NCBI GenBank assembly: GCA_910584735.1
Contig: CAJUBM010000101.1
Coordinates: 1-10,832 of the forward strand
Reading direction: 5' to 3'
DNA: 10,832 nt
Source of the DNA: an uncultured Muribaculaceae bacterium
Lineage (GTDB): Bacteria > Bacteroidota > Bacteroidia > Bacteroidales > Muribaculaceae
Below are positions 1-8,614 of the stretch, piece by piece. The notes beneath the pieces are model-generated. The model was not told the DNA's origin. It made no database searches and saw only the letters and a program-made list of their open reading frames with translations. Position numbers and translations under genes: made by a program. Numbering within the stretch: the first letter of the stretch is position 1; each line of letters opens with the position of its first letter.

Positions 1-3000
1 CGACATGATGAATCCACAATTTTTTTATCTCAGATTTTGATGCGGTTGCCCTGGGGAGAACCCCTGGTCGGTGTTTCAGTGCTTTTGAACGGTACATCAA
101 GAGGTACGACTACCGACATTGATGGCAACTACACAATTGCCGATGTACCCAAGGACGGTACTCTTACTTTCCGTTACTTCGGAATGGCCACACAGGAGAT
201 TAAAGTTGACGGTCGCGGCACGGTCAACGTGGAAATGGCCGATGATGCTCTCAAACTTGACGAGGTGGTCGTTATCGGTTACGGCTCTGCCAAGGCCAAG
301 GACCTTACCGCCCCTATTACAGTAGTGCAGGGGAGCGACATCGTAAATATTCCGACCTCCTCCCCGATGGGTGCCCTTACAGGCAAGGTTCCCGGCGTGA
401 ACATCCTCAATTCGGGTGCTCCCGGTGAAGGCCCCAAGGTGCAGATTCGTGGTGTCGGCTCGTTTACCGCCTCTACCCCTCTGTTCGTTGTGGACGGTAT
501 GTTCTACGACAACATCAACTTCCTTAACAATGACGACATCCAGGAGATGTCAATTCTTAAGGATGCCTCTGCCGCTGCTATCTACGGTGTGAAGGCCGCT
601 AACGGTGTCGTGATTATCACCACAAAGAAAGGTACTAAACATCAGGCCGCCAAGGTTACCTATAACGGTTATGTAGGTATCCAGAAAGCACAGCACCTTC
701 TTAAGATGTGTAACTCCAACGAGTATGCACAGATGCTGATGGAGGCTAACGCCAACGCTTATTATAACTACCTGGAGGCTTCGATTGACAAGTTCGGTGG
801 CACGATGGATGCCGAGAAGGGTATCTACAACTTCGGTGCCAATACCAACTGGTATGACGAACTGCTCCGCACGGCCGTTATGACCAACCACTCGCTCAAC
901 ATCTCCGGCGGTTCCGACAAGGCTACTTATTCGGTGGGTCTGAGCTACCTCTATCAGAACGGTATCATGAAGGCTGAGAGCGATTACAACCGTCTGAACT
1001 TCCGTGCCCAACTTGATTACGAGGCAACCAACTGGCTGAAAGTCGGTTTCAACGGCGTATTCTCGAAGTCCACCCAGCAGGTTGCCAGCAAATCGGCATG
1101 GCAGCAGGCTTTCAACATGCCTGGTATCATGCCCGTGTATGATGACACTAACGACCTGACCTTCCCCGACAAGTTCTGCTCTCCCGCCGTTCTTGGTTTC
1201 GACTCCAACTTCTACAATCCTATCGCACGTGCGAAGTACACCAACGAGAAGAACGACAATTATCAGGCGATGACAAACTTCTTCGCTGATTTCACCTTCA
1301 TCCCGTCCAAACTCAACTTCCGCACCAGCTACGGTTACGACTTCTCCTCGATTCGCTACCGTAACATGCAGATTCCTTACTATGTAAGCGAATACCAGCA
1401 GGTTAAGCAGAGCAAACTCACAAAGTCAACCGCCGACTACAACAAATGGGTATGGGACAACGTGTTGACCTATCGTGACAGCTGGGGCAAGCACACCTTC
1501 GGTGCCATGGTCGGCTACTCTATGCGTCAGGATTCCTACAACTGGCTCCAGGGCGAGGCTAACGATGTGCCTCTCGACAACCCCGCATACTGGTATCTCC
1601 ACCAAGGTGACCGCGCCACAGCCACATCTGATGATAACGGTACACGCTACCGCAGCCAGTCAGTTTTCACACGTTTGAACTATGAGTTCGACAACCGCTA
1701 CCTGTTGATGTTCACCTTCCGTGCCGACGGTACTTCCAAATATCAGGAAAAATGGGGTTATTTCCCCTCTGTAGGTGCAGCATGGGTACTCTCAAATGAA
1801 AGCTTCATGAAGAACCAGCGTTGGGCCGACTTCCTGAAACTCCGCGCAAGCTGGGGTATGCTCGGTAACGACAACGTGGCCGCTTCCGATGGTTTCGCTT
1901 CAATCAATGTAGGTAACGGCGCATCCGGCGTATTCGGTTCCGAAGGTTTCAATGCAGGTCTTCCTTATGCAGGCTATCAGAACACCACATATTATTCATG
2001 GCTGAAATGGGAGAAGGTTTCCGAGGCAAACGTAGGTCTTAGCTGGTCTACCCTCACCTCACGCCTGACCGCCGATGTTGACTGGTTCTACCGCATGACA
2101 TCGAACGCCGTCATCTCCCCGCTGATTCCTTTCACCACTACCTCGCTTGCCGGTAACTACGGTAAGATTCTCAACACCGGTTTCGATGTGTCTATCAACT
2201 GGAACGACCGTGTAGGTGACTTCAAATACTATGCCGGCTTCAACTTCTCGACCCTCCGCAACCGTGTACACTCACTTGACGGCCGCGACTACGTACTTGG
2301 TGGCAAGACCATCAACATGGTAGGCGAACGCATGAACTCTTTCTACGGCTACAAGGTTGCCGGTATCTATCAGAACCAGGCCCAGATTGACGCCGATGTA
2401 GCTTCCGGTTTCATCACCGCAGCCCAGGCCCAGACTATCGAACCGGGTTACTTCCGCTATGAGGATGTGAACGGCGACGGCGTGTTCGACAGCACCGACC
2501 GTACGACCCTTGGCTCATACCTCCCCTCTTTCACCTATGGTGTTAACTTCGGTTTCTCAATCAAGAACTTTGATTTCGCCCTGAGCACCTACGGCCAGCA
2601 TGGCGCCAAGATGTTCAACCGCAAGCGTCAGTTGCGCTATGCCCAGACCAACTACAACTTCGACCACGACCAGTTCGTGAACCGTTGGACCGGCGAAGGC
2701 TCTACCAACAAATATCCTTCCGCACAGGCTCTTACCCAGGGCTGGAACGTGGCATCGTCAGCTACAGCATCGAACGACTACTTCGTTGAATCTGCCGACT
2801 TCTTCCGTATTCAGAATGTAACCCTCGGCTACTCGTTTAAGAACATCCGCATGGGCAGCTATACTCTGCCGGGCATCCGTCTGAGCCTCACCGCCGACCG
2901 TCCGCTGACAATCTTCTCGGCAAACAGCTTCACTCCCGAGCTTTCCGACCCCGAAGGATGGGATACAGAGGTTTACCCCCTGTCTTCGACCTACACATTC

Positions 3001-3021
3001 GGCGTACAGATCGACTTCTAA
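1..3021 (+). CDS. SusC-like TonB-dependent outer-membrane transporter, 5' end missing
   Basis: This outer-membrane TonB-dependent transporter of the SusC/RagA type imports glycan pieces held by its SusD partner. The frame is open to the first base, so no start can be fixed; TTG at 37 and ATG at 40 are possible but unconvincing. Recognisable homology begins at GEPLVGV (from base 55), the carboxypeptidase-D-regulatory-like (CarboxypepD_reg-like) N-terminal domain. Then come DEVVVIGYG (from base 259), the usual boundary before the plug, the plug domain with GKVPGV, and the SusC hallmark LKDASAAAIYGVKAANGVV (from base 556). The rest is a long aromatic-rich beta-barrel ending in FGVQIDF, with the terminal Phe of an outer-membrane beta-signal. 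The signal peptide and about the first 15 mature residues expected for the family are absent. Residues encoded upstream of base 50 (RHDESTIFLSQILMRLP) do not look like SusC. It is followed 24 bases later by susD. Family assignment is very secure; the substrate is inferred only from downstream enzymes. Confidence 0.95.
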   Translation, partial: RHDESTIFLSQILMRLPWGEPLVGVSVLLNGTSRGTTTDIDGNYTIADVPKDGTLTFRYFGMATQEIKVDGRGTVNVEMADDALKLDEVVVIGYGSAKAKDLTAPITVVQGSDIVNIPTSSPMGALTGKVPGVNILNSGAPGEGPKVQIRGVGSFTASTPLFVVDGMFYDNINFLNNDDIQEMSILKDASAAAIYGVKAANGVVIITTKKGTKHQAAKVTYNGYVGIQKAQHLLKMCNSNEYAQMLMEANANAYYNYLEASIDKFGGTMDAEKGIYNFGANTNWYDELLRTAVMTNHSLNISGGSDKATYSVGLSYLYQNGIMKAESDYNRLNFRAQLDYEATNWLKVGFNGVFSKSTQQVASKSAWQQAFNMPGIMPVYDDTNDLTFPDKFCSPAVLGFDSNFYNPIARAKYTNEKNDNYQAMTNFFADFTFIPSKLNFRTSYGYDFSSIRYRNMQIPYYVSEYQQVKQSKLTKSTADYNKWVWDNVLTYRDSWGKHTFGAMVGYSMRQDSYNWLQGEANDVPLDNPAYWYLHQGDRATATSDDNGTRYRSQSVFTRLNYEFDNRYLLMFTFRADGTSKYQEKWGYFPSVGAAWVLSNESFMKNQRWADFLKLRASWGMLGNDNVAASDGFASINVGNGASGVFGSEGFNAGLPYAGYQNTTYYSWLKWEKVSEANVGLSWSTLTSRLTADVDWFYRMTSNAVISPLIPFTTTSLAGNYGKILNTGFDVSINWNDRVGDFKYYAGFNFSTLRNRVHSLDGRDYVLGGKTINMVGERMNSFYGYKVAGIYQNQAQIDADVASGFITAAQAQTIEPGYFRYEDVNGDGVFDSTDRTTLGSYLPSFTYGVNFGFSIKNFDFALSTYGQHGAKMFNRKRQLRYAQTNYNFDHDQFVNRWTGEGSTNKYPSAQALTQGWNVASSATASNDYFVESADFFRIQNVTLGYSFKNIRMGSYTLPGIRLSLTADRPLTIFSANSFTPELSDPEGWDTEVYPLSSTYTFGVQIDF

Positions 3022-3045
3022 AAAATTCCTTAAAGAAATACAGAA

Positions 3046-4560
3046 ATGAAATTCATCAAGAATATATTCGCAGCCTCGGCTGTAATCCTCGCAGGAACGG
3101 CATTTACTGCCTGCGACGACTTCCTGGACATCGATCCTGAGAACACGGTGCCGGAAGAGAAGGTGGACTTCACCAACATATCAAACATGTACATGCCTGT
3201 CAGTGGCGCCTACGCAACCCTGCGTACCAACCACATGCACTGGGCGATAGGTATAGAGTTCGTTGTACGTGACGATGATGTCTGGAACGGCAACGATGAC
3301 GGCGGCGGTTTCTACAACATGGGTGAGCATTACATCTATGATGCAGGCTACTGGGCTCTTGACGAAATCTGGAAGCAGTTCTACGGAATGGTGAAAACCT
3401 GCAACTCCGCGCTTGAATCTCTGGATGAATACGCCAAGAACATCACCTCTGAGGCCGATATGAAGAAGTATCGCAGCTACTGCGGCGAGGTTCGCATCTT
3501 ACGCGCACTGGCATACTACCGCCTTACACAGTTCTTCGGCGACTGCACTCTGTATCACACCAACACCCAGGGCAACCTGCGCCGTGCAACCCGCGATGTT
3601 ATCTACGAATACATGCTCCAGGACCTCCAGTATGCAATGGATAACTGCGAACGTATGCGCCCCAACCAGATGGAACACAACGGTGCGTTCACCGTCTATA
3701 CCGCCGAGGCTCTTGCCGCCAAGGTATATCTGAACATGGGAGAGTATGACAAGGTGAAGACCCTTACCGATGACATCATCACCAATGGTAACTTCAAACT
3801 CTATGATGACTATTATCAGATGTGGAAGATACCCGGACGTCTTTGCGACGAATCTCTGATGGAATGTCAGTGTACCGACTTCGGCCAGCCTAACGGTGAC
3901 TACATCGGTATCGACCAGTACTTCAACTGTATGATGCCTTCGATGACCAACGAGAACACCGTCCTCAAGACCTATGGCGGTTGGAAGAACGTAGGTTTCT
4001 ATGACGAGTTCGTAGAATGGGCCCGTAACCGTGGCGAGACAGTGCGTTTCACCACTACTTTCCTCCAGGGTGGCACAACCACTCCCAGCGGCGACTATAT
4101 CGAGCATAACACTAACGAGAACAATACCGACTGCTGGAACGGCAAATGGTATGTTCCCCTGGAGCAGATTACCGAAGGTCGCACAGGTTTCCAGAACCGT
4201 AACAACGTGCGTGTTATCCGCTATGCCGAGGTTCTTCTTATGAACGCCGAAGCCAAGGTTCGTCTGGGCCAGAGCGGTGACACTCCTTTCAACGAGGTTC
4301 GCAAACGTGCTGCCATGTCAGAGCTTTCAGGCGTAACTCTCGACCAGATTCTTGACGAGCGCCGTATGGAGCTTGCCTGCGAATGGGGCGAACGTTACAA
4401 CGACCTTGTACGCTGCGGTCTTGCAGAACGTCTTATCGGCCCGAAGGGCTGGACTCCCGCCAAGACTTATCTGCCCGTTCCTTCGGCACAGATAGACGTT
4501 TCCCGCGAGTTGAAGGATGAGCCTATCACAACGCTTGAGGAAGCACTGGCTAACAAATAA
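3046..4560 (+). CDS. SusD-like surface glycan-binding lipoprotein
   Basis: This SusD/RagB family lipoprotein sits as a lid on the SusC barrel and binds glycan at the cell surface. It has 504 residues, a usual family length. The N-terminus is a lipoprotein signal with lipobox F-T-A-C, lipidated Cys at residue 23, followed by DDFLDIDPENTV, the typical SusD opening. The acidic residues right after Cys fit a surface-export signal of Bacteroidota lipoproteins. The N-terminal half shows the TPR-type helices of the family (DEIWKQFYGMVKTCNSALE; AEALAAKVYLNMGEYDK). The C-terminal SusD domain carries RYAEVLLMNAEAKVRLG (residues 392-408), LDERRMELACEWGERYNDLV and the closing YLPVPSAQIDVSREL. The ATG at 3046 is the only start giving this signal peptide; an A-rich stretch without Shine-Dalgarno precedes it, normal for the phylum. 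It is co-transcribed with the susC gene upstream (24-base gap) and followed by a hairpin at 4613. Confidence 0.97.
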   Translation: MKFIKNIFAASAVILAGTAFTACDDFLDIDPENTVPEEKVDFTNISNMYMPVSGAYATLRTNHMHWAIGIEFVVRDDDVWNGNDDGGGFYNMGEHYIYDAGYWALDEIWKQFYGMVKTCNSALESLDEYAKNITSEADMKKYRSYCGEVRILRALAYYRLTQFFGDCTLYHTNTQGNLRRATRDVIYEYMLQDLQYAMDNCERMRPNQMEHNGAFTVYTAEALAAKVYLNMGEYDKVKTLTDDIITNGNFKLYDDYYQMWKIPGRLCDESLMECQCTDFGQPNGDYIGIDQYFNCMMPSMTNENTVLKTYGGWKNVGFYDEFVEWARNRGETVRFTTTFLQGGTTTPSGDYIEHNTNENNTDCWNGKWYVPLEQITEGRTGFQNRNNVRVIRYAEVLLMNAEAKVRLGQSGDTPFNEVRKRAAMSELSGVTLDQILDERRMELACEWGERYNDLVRCGLAERLIGPKGWTPAKTYLPVPSAQIDVSRELKDEPITTLEEALANK

Positions 4561-4612
4561 GGTTCTTTGATAATTTGAAACTGCACAGACCTTAACATAA
4601 AACTCGATTATT

Positions 4613-4657
4613 AAAAAGAGGGTGTAATGTTATGAGATGACGTTACACCCTCTTTTT
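4613..4657 (+). terminator. Strong hairpin with U-tract between susD and GH144 gene
   Basis: The left arm (4613-4629) and right arm (4641-4657) pair over 17 positions. The only non-Watson-Crick pair is a T·G wobble (T4628·G4642), and the loop is 11 bases. The core GAGGGTGTAA / TTACACCCTC is GC-rich; an A5 run precedes it and a T5 run follows it, so it has the form of an intrinsic terminator and could act on either strand. It lies 53 bases after the susD stop. Only 18 bases separate it from the GH144 ATG at 4676, too few for a promoter, so it probably works as a leaky terminator or processing/stability element inside the PUL transcript. The structure is read directly from the sequence; its efficiency is not. 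Confidence 0.8.
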
Positions 4658-4675
4658 CTAAACTTGACAAGAATT

Positions 4676-6058
4676 ATGCAGAAAAAGAAGTTGTTAATCG
4701 GCTTGTTTGCAGGATGCGGACTTCTCATAGCTTCTTGCAGTCAGAAAGCCGGGACTACTCCGGCGCCTGAGAATGAGACCCGGCCCGAAACGTTTGCATC
4801 CGATGACGAGTTTCTCGATTTCATACAGAAGACGCATCTCAATTATATGTGGGACGGAGCGGAAGAAAATTCCGGCCTTGCCCCGGAACGCATACACCTT
4901 GACGGCGTCTACCCGCAGAACGACCGCAACATAGTCACGACAGGCGGGTCTGGATTCGGAATTGCCGGACTTATCGTTGGTATCGACCGTGGGTTTATTC
5001 CCCGTAAGGAGGGTGTTGAACGCCTTCGCAAGATTGTCGGTTTCCTTTCATCTGCCGACCGTTACCACGGGGTCTGGAGCCATTGGATTGACGGCAAGAC
5101 CGGCAAGACAAAGCCATTCGGTCAAAAGGATGACGGCGGAGACCTCGTGGAGAGTTCGTTCCTGATGTCAGGACTGCTTATCGCCCGTGAGTATTTCAAG
5201 GACGGGAACGAGGAAGAGAAGGCTCTTGCCGCTGATATTGACAAACTCTGGAGAGAGATGGATTTTCAGTGGTACACGCAGGGAGGAAAAGATGTCCTTT
5301 ACTGGCACTGGTCTCCCAACTATGAATGGGAGATGAATTTCCCGCTCGAAGGTTATAATGAGTGCCTGATAACTTATGTGTTGGCGGCTTCATCTCCGAC
5401 TTATCCTGTTTCACCGCAGGCATATCATAAGGGATGGGCCCGTTCGGGAGGTATTGCTTCCGACAAACAGGCTTACGGTTTGCCGCTGGTGCTTAAACAT
5501 AATGGCGCCGAAGACCTTGGTGGTCCCTTGTTCTGGGCGCACTATTCATGGATAGGACTTGATCCGCGCGGTCTTAAGGACAGCTACGGCGACTATTGGG
5601 AGATGAATAAGAACCATGCGCTGATAGATTACAAGTACTGCGTAGCCAATCCTAAGGGATATAAGGGGTATGGCCCTGACTGCTGGGGACTGACAGCCAG
5701 CTATTCGGTTGATGGATATTCGGCTCATTCACCCGGCAACGACAAGGGTGTGATAACTCCTACTGCCGCCCTTTCTTCTTTCCCATACACCCCGCAGGAG
5801 TCAATGGCGGCTCTGAAGGGATTTTACAAGAAAGGTGACACCATATGGGGGAAGTACGGTTTCTATGACGCCTTCTCGGAAACTGCCGACTGGACTATCC
5901 CGCGCTATCTTGCAATCGACCAGCTTACCATAGCCCCGATGATTGAAAACTATCGCACGGCATTGCCCTGGAAGCTATTCATGGGTGCTCCTGAGATTCA
6001 GGAAGGACTCAAAAAGCTTGGGTTCACATCTCCGGCGATACCATCGCAGACGGAATAA
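4676..6058 (+). CDS. GH144-like (PF10091 glycoamylase family) lipoprotein, probable beta-1,2-glucanase
   Basis: This glycoside hydrolase belongs to the PF10091 family, which includes GH144; characterised GH144 members cut beta-1,2-glucan, either endo or releasing sophorose. ATG at 4676 is preferred over ATG at 4637 because it begins a clean lipoprotein signal (MQKKKLLIGLFAGCGLLIASC, Cys 21). The 4637 codon sits in the loop of the preceding hairpin. The 460-residue protein shows the (alpha/alpha)6-barrel family blocks in order: TTGGSGFGIAGL (88-99), DDGGDLVESSFLMSGLL (152-168), YWHWSPNYEWEMNFPLEGYN (209-228) followed by E229, GGPLFWAHYSWIGLDPRG (282-299), and the AHSP...GVITPTAALSSFPYTP block (350-373). 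YLAIDQ and MIENYR follow near the C-terminus. No key block seems lost. Residues after Cys 21 are SQKAG, without the acidic pair seen in the SusD, so a periplasm-facing location is possible. Family is near certain; beta-1,2-glucan specificity is inferred from the family and the GH3 neighbour. Confidence 0.9.
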   Translation: MQKKKLLIGLFAGCGLLIASCSQKAGTTPAPENETRPETFASDDEFLDFIQKTHLNYMWDGAEENSGLAPERIHLDGVYPQNDRNIVTTGGSGFGIAGLIVGIDRGFIPRKEGVERLRKIVGFLSSADRYHGVWSHWIDGKTGKTKPFGQKDDGGDLVESSFLMSGLLIAREYFKDGNEEEKALAADIDKLWREMDFQWYTQGGKDVLYWHWSPNYEWEMNFPLEGYNECLITYVLAASSPTYPVSPQAYHKGWARSGGIASDKQAYGLPLVLKHNGAEDLGGPLFWAHYSWIGLDPRGLKDSYGDYWEMNKNHALIDYKYCVANPKGYKGYGPDCWGLTASYSVDGYSAHSPGNDKGVITPTAALSSFPYTPQESMAALKGFYKKGDTIWGKYGFYDAFSETADWTIPRYLAIDQLTIAPMIENYRTALPWKLFMGAPEIQEGLKKLGFTSPAIPSQTE

Positions 6059-6136
6059 CCTGCTTTATGTCTTCTATTCCGATTGTGAAATAATATTGAA
6101 CGGATAATAATCTACAACTTGATGAGTTGGAATAGG

Positions 6137-6163
6137 TGAGGGGAGGGTAGCTCCTTCCCCTCA
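6137..6163 (+). other. Stem-loop between GH144 and GH3 genes
   Basis: TGAGGGGAGGG pairs with CCTTCCCCTCA (11 pairs, one G·U) around a 5-base loop TAGCT. No U-tract follows directly; instead an A7 run comes first and a T5 run only at 6181-6185, so it is not a textbook intrinsic terminator. It lies in the 153-base gap between the GH144 stop and the GH3 start. A hairpin that shapes mRNA stability or partial termination is plausible. A weak -7-like element (TAATATTG, 6091-6098) stands upstream, without a convincing -33 box. Confidence 0.5.
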
Positions 6164-6211
6164 TCACAAAAAAAGGAACGTTTTTAAGTCAAACAAATCT
6201 TCTTATTATAC

Positions 6212-8533
6212 ATGAAAAAACTAATTATCCCTCTTTTGGTGGCCGGTATGATTGTCCCGATGGGGATGTCGGCCAAAAAGGTAAAATCCAAGACGCAGCC
6301 GAAAGCAGCTATGGCTGCTCCGGGTGCCACTCGCGACGGCTTTATCGACTCTCTTCTCTCCCAGATGACCTTGGAGGAGAAGCTCGGACAATTAAATCTC
6401 CCCACTTCTGACGACATTGTGACCGGCGAGGCTAAGAACAGCAATATCGGAGGCCGTGTGGCCAAGGGCCAGGTGGGAGGTGTGTTCAACATAAAAGGTG
6501 CATCCAAAATCAAGGATCTGCAGCGTGTGGCCGTAGAAGAGTCGCGTCTCGGCATACCTCTGATTTTCGGTATGGACGTGATTCACGGATATGAAACCGT
6601 GTTCCCTATACCTTTGGCAATGTCAATGACCTGGGATATGGACGAGATAGAGCGTTCGGCCCGCGTAGCTGCCAAGGAGGCTTCGGCCGCCGGTATCTTC
6701 TGGACGTTCTCGCCGATGGTGGATATATCGCGTGATGCCCGCTGGGGACGTATGTCGGAGGGCAACGGTGAGGATCCCTATCTTGGTTCGCAGATTGCCA
6801 AAGCCATGGTGAAAGGTTATCAGGGAGATCTCACACGTAATGATGAGATTATGGCATGTGTGAAACATTTCGCCCTGTACGGCGCCCCCGAGGCCGGCCG
6901 TGACTACAATACGGTTGATATGAGCCGCCAGCGTATGTTCAATGAGTACTTCCCCCCATATAAGGCCGGGGCTGATGCCGGAGCAGGCTCCTTTATGACT
7001 TCGTTCAATACCGTGGACGGCATACCGGCTACAGGCAACAAATGGCTCCTGACGGATATATTGCGCGACAAATGGGGGTTTGACGGATTTGTAGTTACCG
7101 ACTTTACGGCCATTGCCGAGATGATAGAGCATGGCATGGGTGACCTGGAAGATGTGTCGGTGCTGGCGTTGAAAGCCGGAACCGATATGGATATGGTGGC
7201 CGAAGGTTTTACGGGTACCATCCCTGACGCCCTTGCAAAGGGGCGTGTTACGGAGGCCGATATTGACAAGACTGTGCGCCGTATGCTTGAGGCAAAATGG
7301 AAGCTCGGACTTTTCCACGACCCCTATAAATTTATCGATCCCAAAAGGGAGAAAACCGAGATTTATACAGCAGAGAACCGTGCCGATGCACGTCGTATAG
7401 CCACGAAGAGTTTCGTACTCCTCAAGAACGAAGGCAACCTGCTCCCCTTGCAGAAAAAGGGCAAGATTGCGTTGGTAGGCCCGCTTGCCAATACGGCAGC
7501 CAATATGCCGGGCACATGGGCAGTGGCGGCAGATGCTTCGAAATATAAGACCGTGTTGCAGGGGTTGAAAGACGCTGTGGGCGATAAGGCCGAGGTACTG
7601 TATGCCAAGGGTTCAAACCTTACCGCTGATTCCCTCCTTGAGGCAAACGCCACTATGTTCGGACGATATATGCGTGACCCTCGTTCCGAAAAGGAGCTTC
7701 TTGACGAAGCTTTGAAAGCCGCTGCCGAGGCTGACGTGATAATCGCCGCCATGGGTGAATCATCTGAATTCTCCGGCGAGGCTACCTCCCGTACAGACCT
7801 TGCCCTCCCCGACACCCAGAAACGCCTTATGGAGGCTCTTCTGGCTACAGGCAAACCTGTTGTCATGCTGAATTTCGCCGGACGCCCCACTATTATGGAA
7901 TGGGAGTCGGAAAACGTTCCGGCTATCCTTAATGTATGGTTCGGCGGTTCTGAGACAGGCGATGCCATTGCTGACGTAGTGTTTGGAGATGTTGCTCCTT
8001 CGGGACGTCTTTCAGCCTCGATGCCCCGCAACATGGGACAGATACCCATCTATTATAACCACCTTAACACCGGGCGTCCTCTGCCGGAAGATAAGGATGA
8101 GTTTGTGAAGTTCCGCAGCGCCTATATCGACTCGCCCAACTCCCCGCTCTATCCGTTCGGTTACGGTCTGAGCTATACTACTTTCGATTATTCCGACCTG
8201 GCTCTCTCGTCCGACACTCTTCCGATGGACGGGGAACTCACGGCATCGGTCACGGTAACCAATACCGGCAACCGTGAGGCCGACGAGGTTGTACAGCTTT
8301 ACGTGCGCGATATGGTTGGTTCCATAGCCCGTCCTGTAAAGGAATTGAAAGGTTTCAAACGTGTAGGTCTGAAGCCGGGCGAGAGCAAGCGGGTGGAATT
8401 CAAACTCACTCCCGAAGACCTGAAGTTCTACAACTTCGATCTTGAATATGTGAATGAGCCCGGGGATTACCGTATCTTCATCGGCCCGGATTCTGCCTCC
8501 GGCCTTTCATCTTCGTTCAAACTTACAGACTGA
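6212..8533 (+). CDS. GH3 family beta-glucosidase, exported (BglX-like)
   Basis: This family 3 glycoside hydrolase is a retaining enzyme that removes glucose from the non-reducing end of beta-gluco-oligosaccharides. It has 773 residues, usual for the BglX-like three-domain form. A Sec signal peptide (MKKLIIPLLVAGMIVPMGMSA) without lipobox predicts a soluble periplasmic protein. A short Lys/Ala/Pro-rich linker (about 22-39) leads into the (beta/alpha)8 domain, with FGMDVIHGYETVFPIPLA, DARWGR (from 175), substrate-binding K218-H219 in VKHFALYGAPEAGRDYN, and the nucleophile D297 in GFVVTDFTAIAEM. The alpha/beta sandwich domain carries the expected acid/base E523 in SGEATSRTDLALPDTQ. A fibronectin III-like domain follows (around 690-760: VVQLYVRD, RPVKELKGFKRV, GDYRIFIGPDS). 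All catalytic parts are present. It ends the PUL and is followed by a strong terminator. Beta-1,2 specificity (as for Bacteroides thetaiotaomicron BT_3567) is inference from the GH144 neighbour; other beta-linkages are possible. Confidence 0.95.
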   Translation: MKKLIIPLLVAGMIVPMGMSAKKVKSKTQPKAAMAAPGATRDGFIDSLLSQMTLEEKLGQLNLPTSDDIVTGEAKNSNIGGRVAKGQVGGVFNIKGASKIKDLQRVAVEESRLGIPLIFGMDVIHGYETVFPIPLAMSMTWDMDEIERSARVAAKEASAAGIFWTFSPMVDISRDARWGRMSEGNGEDPYLGSQIAKAMVKGYQGDLTRNDEIMACVKHFALYGAPEAGRDYNTVDMSRQRMFNEYFPPYKAGADAGAGSFMTSFNTVDGIPATGNKWLLTDILRDKWGFDGFVVTDFTAIAEMIEHGMGDLEDVSVLALKAGTDMDMVAEGFTGTIPDALAKGRVTEADIDKTVRRMLEAKWKLGLFHDPYKFIDPKREKTEIYTAENRADARRIATKSFVLLKNEGNLLPLQKKGKIALVGPLANTAANMPGTWAVAADASKYKTVLQGLKDAVGDKAEVLYAKGSNLTADSLLEANATMFGRYMRDPRSEKELLDEALKAAAEADVIIAAMGESSEFSGEATSRTDLALPDTQKRLMEALLATGKPVVMLNFAGRPTIMEWESENVPAILNVWFGGSETGDAIADVVFGDVAPSGRLSASMPRNMGQIPIYYNHLNTGRPLPEDKDEFVKFRSAYIDSPNSPLYPFGYGLSYTTFDYSDLALSSDTLPMDGELTASVTVTNTGNREADEVVQLYVRDMVGSIARPVKELKGFKRVGLKPGESKRVEFKLTPEDLKFYNFDLEYVNEPGDYRIFIGPDSASGLSSSFKLTD

Positions 8534-8614
8534 TTGCTGGTCTCTATTGGGTTTGAATAGATGTTCTTGATTTTCACGATATGATATATTAGCATCAATT
8601 TTCCCGATAATGAG

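Noticed and set aside
3499..4107. 202-residue minus-strand open frame inside susD
   Set aside because: It is fully covered by a certain susD coding region, has no recognisable domain and arises from codon bias on the opposite strand.
4637..4675. Upstream ATG giving a 473-residue GH144 protein
   Set aside because: It lies in the loop of the 4613-4657 hairpin and would put 13 extra residues before a clean lipoprotein signal peptide that starts at 4676.
6623..7318. 231-residue minus-strand open frame inside the GH3 gene
   Set aside because: It overlaps conserved GH3 catalytic sequence and has no signal of its own; the same applies to the long antisense frame at 7363-8049.
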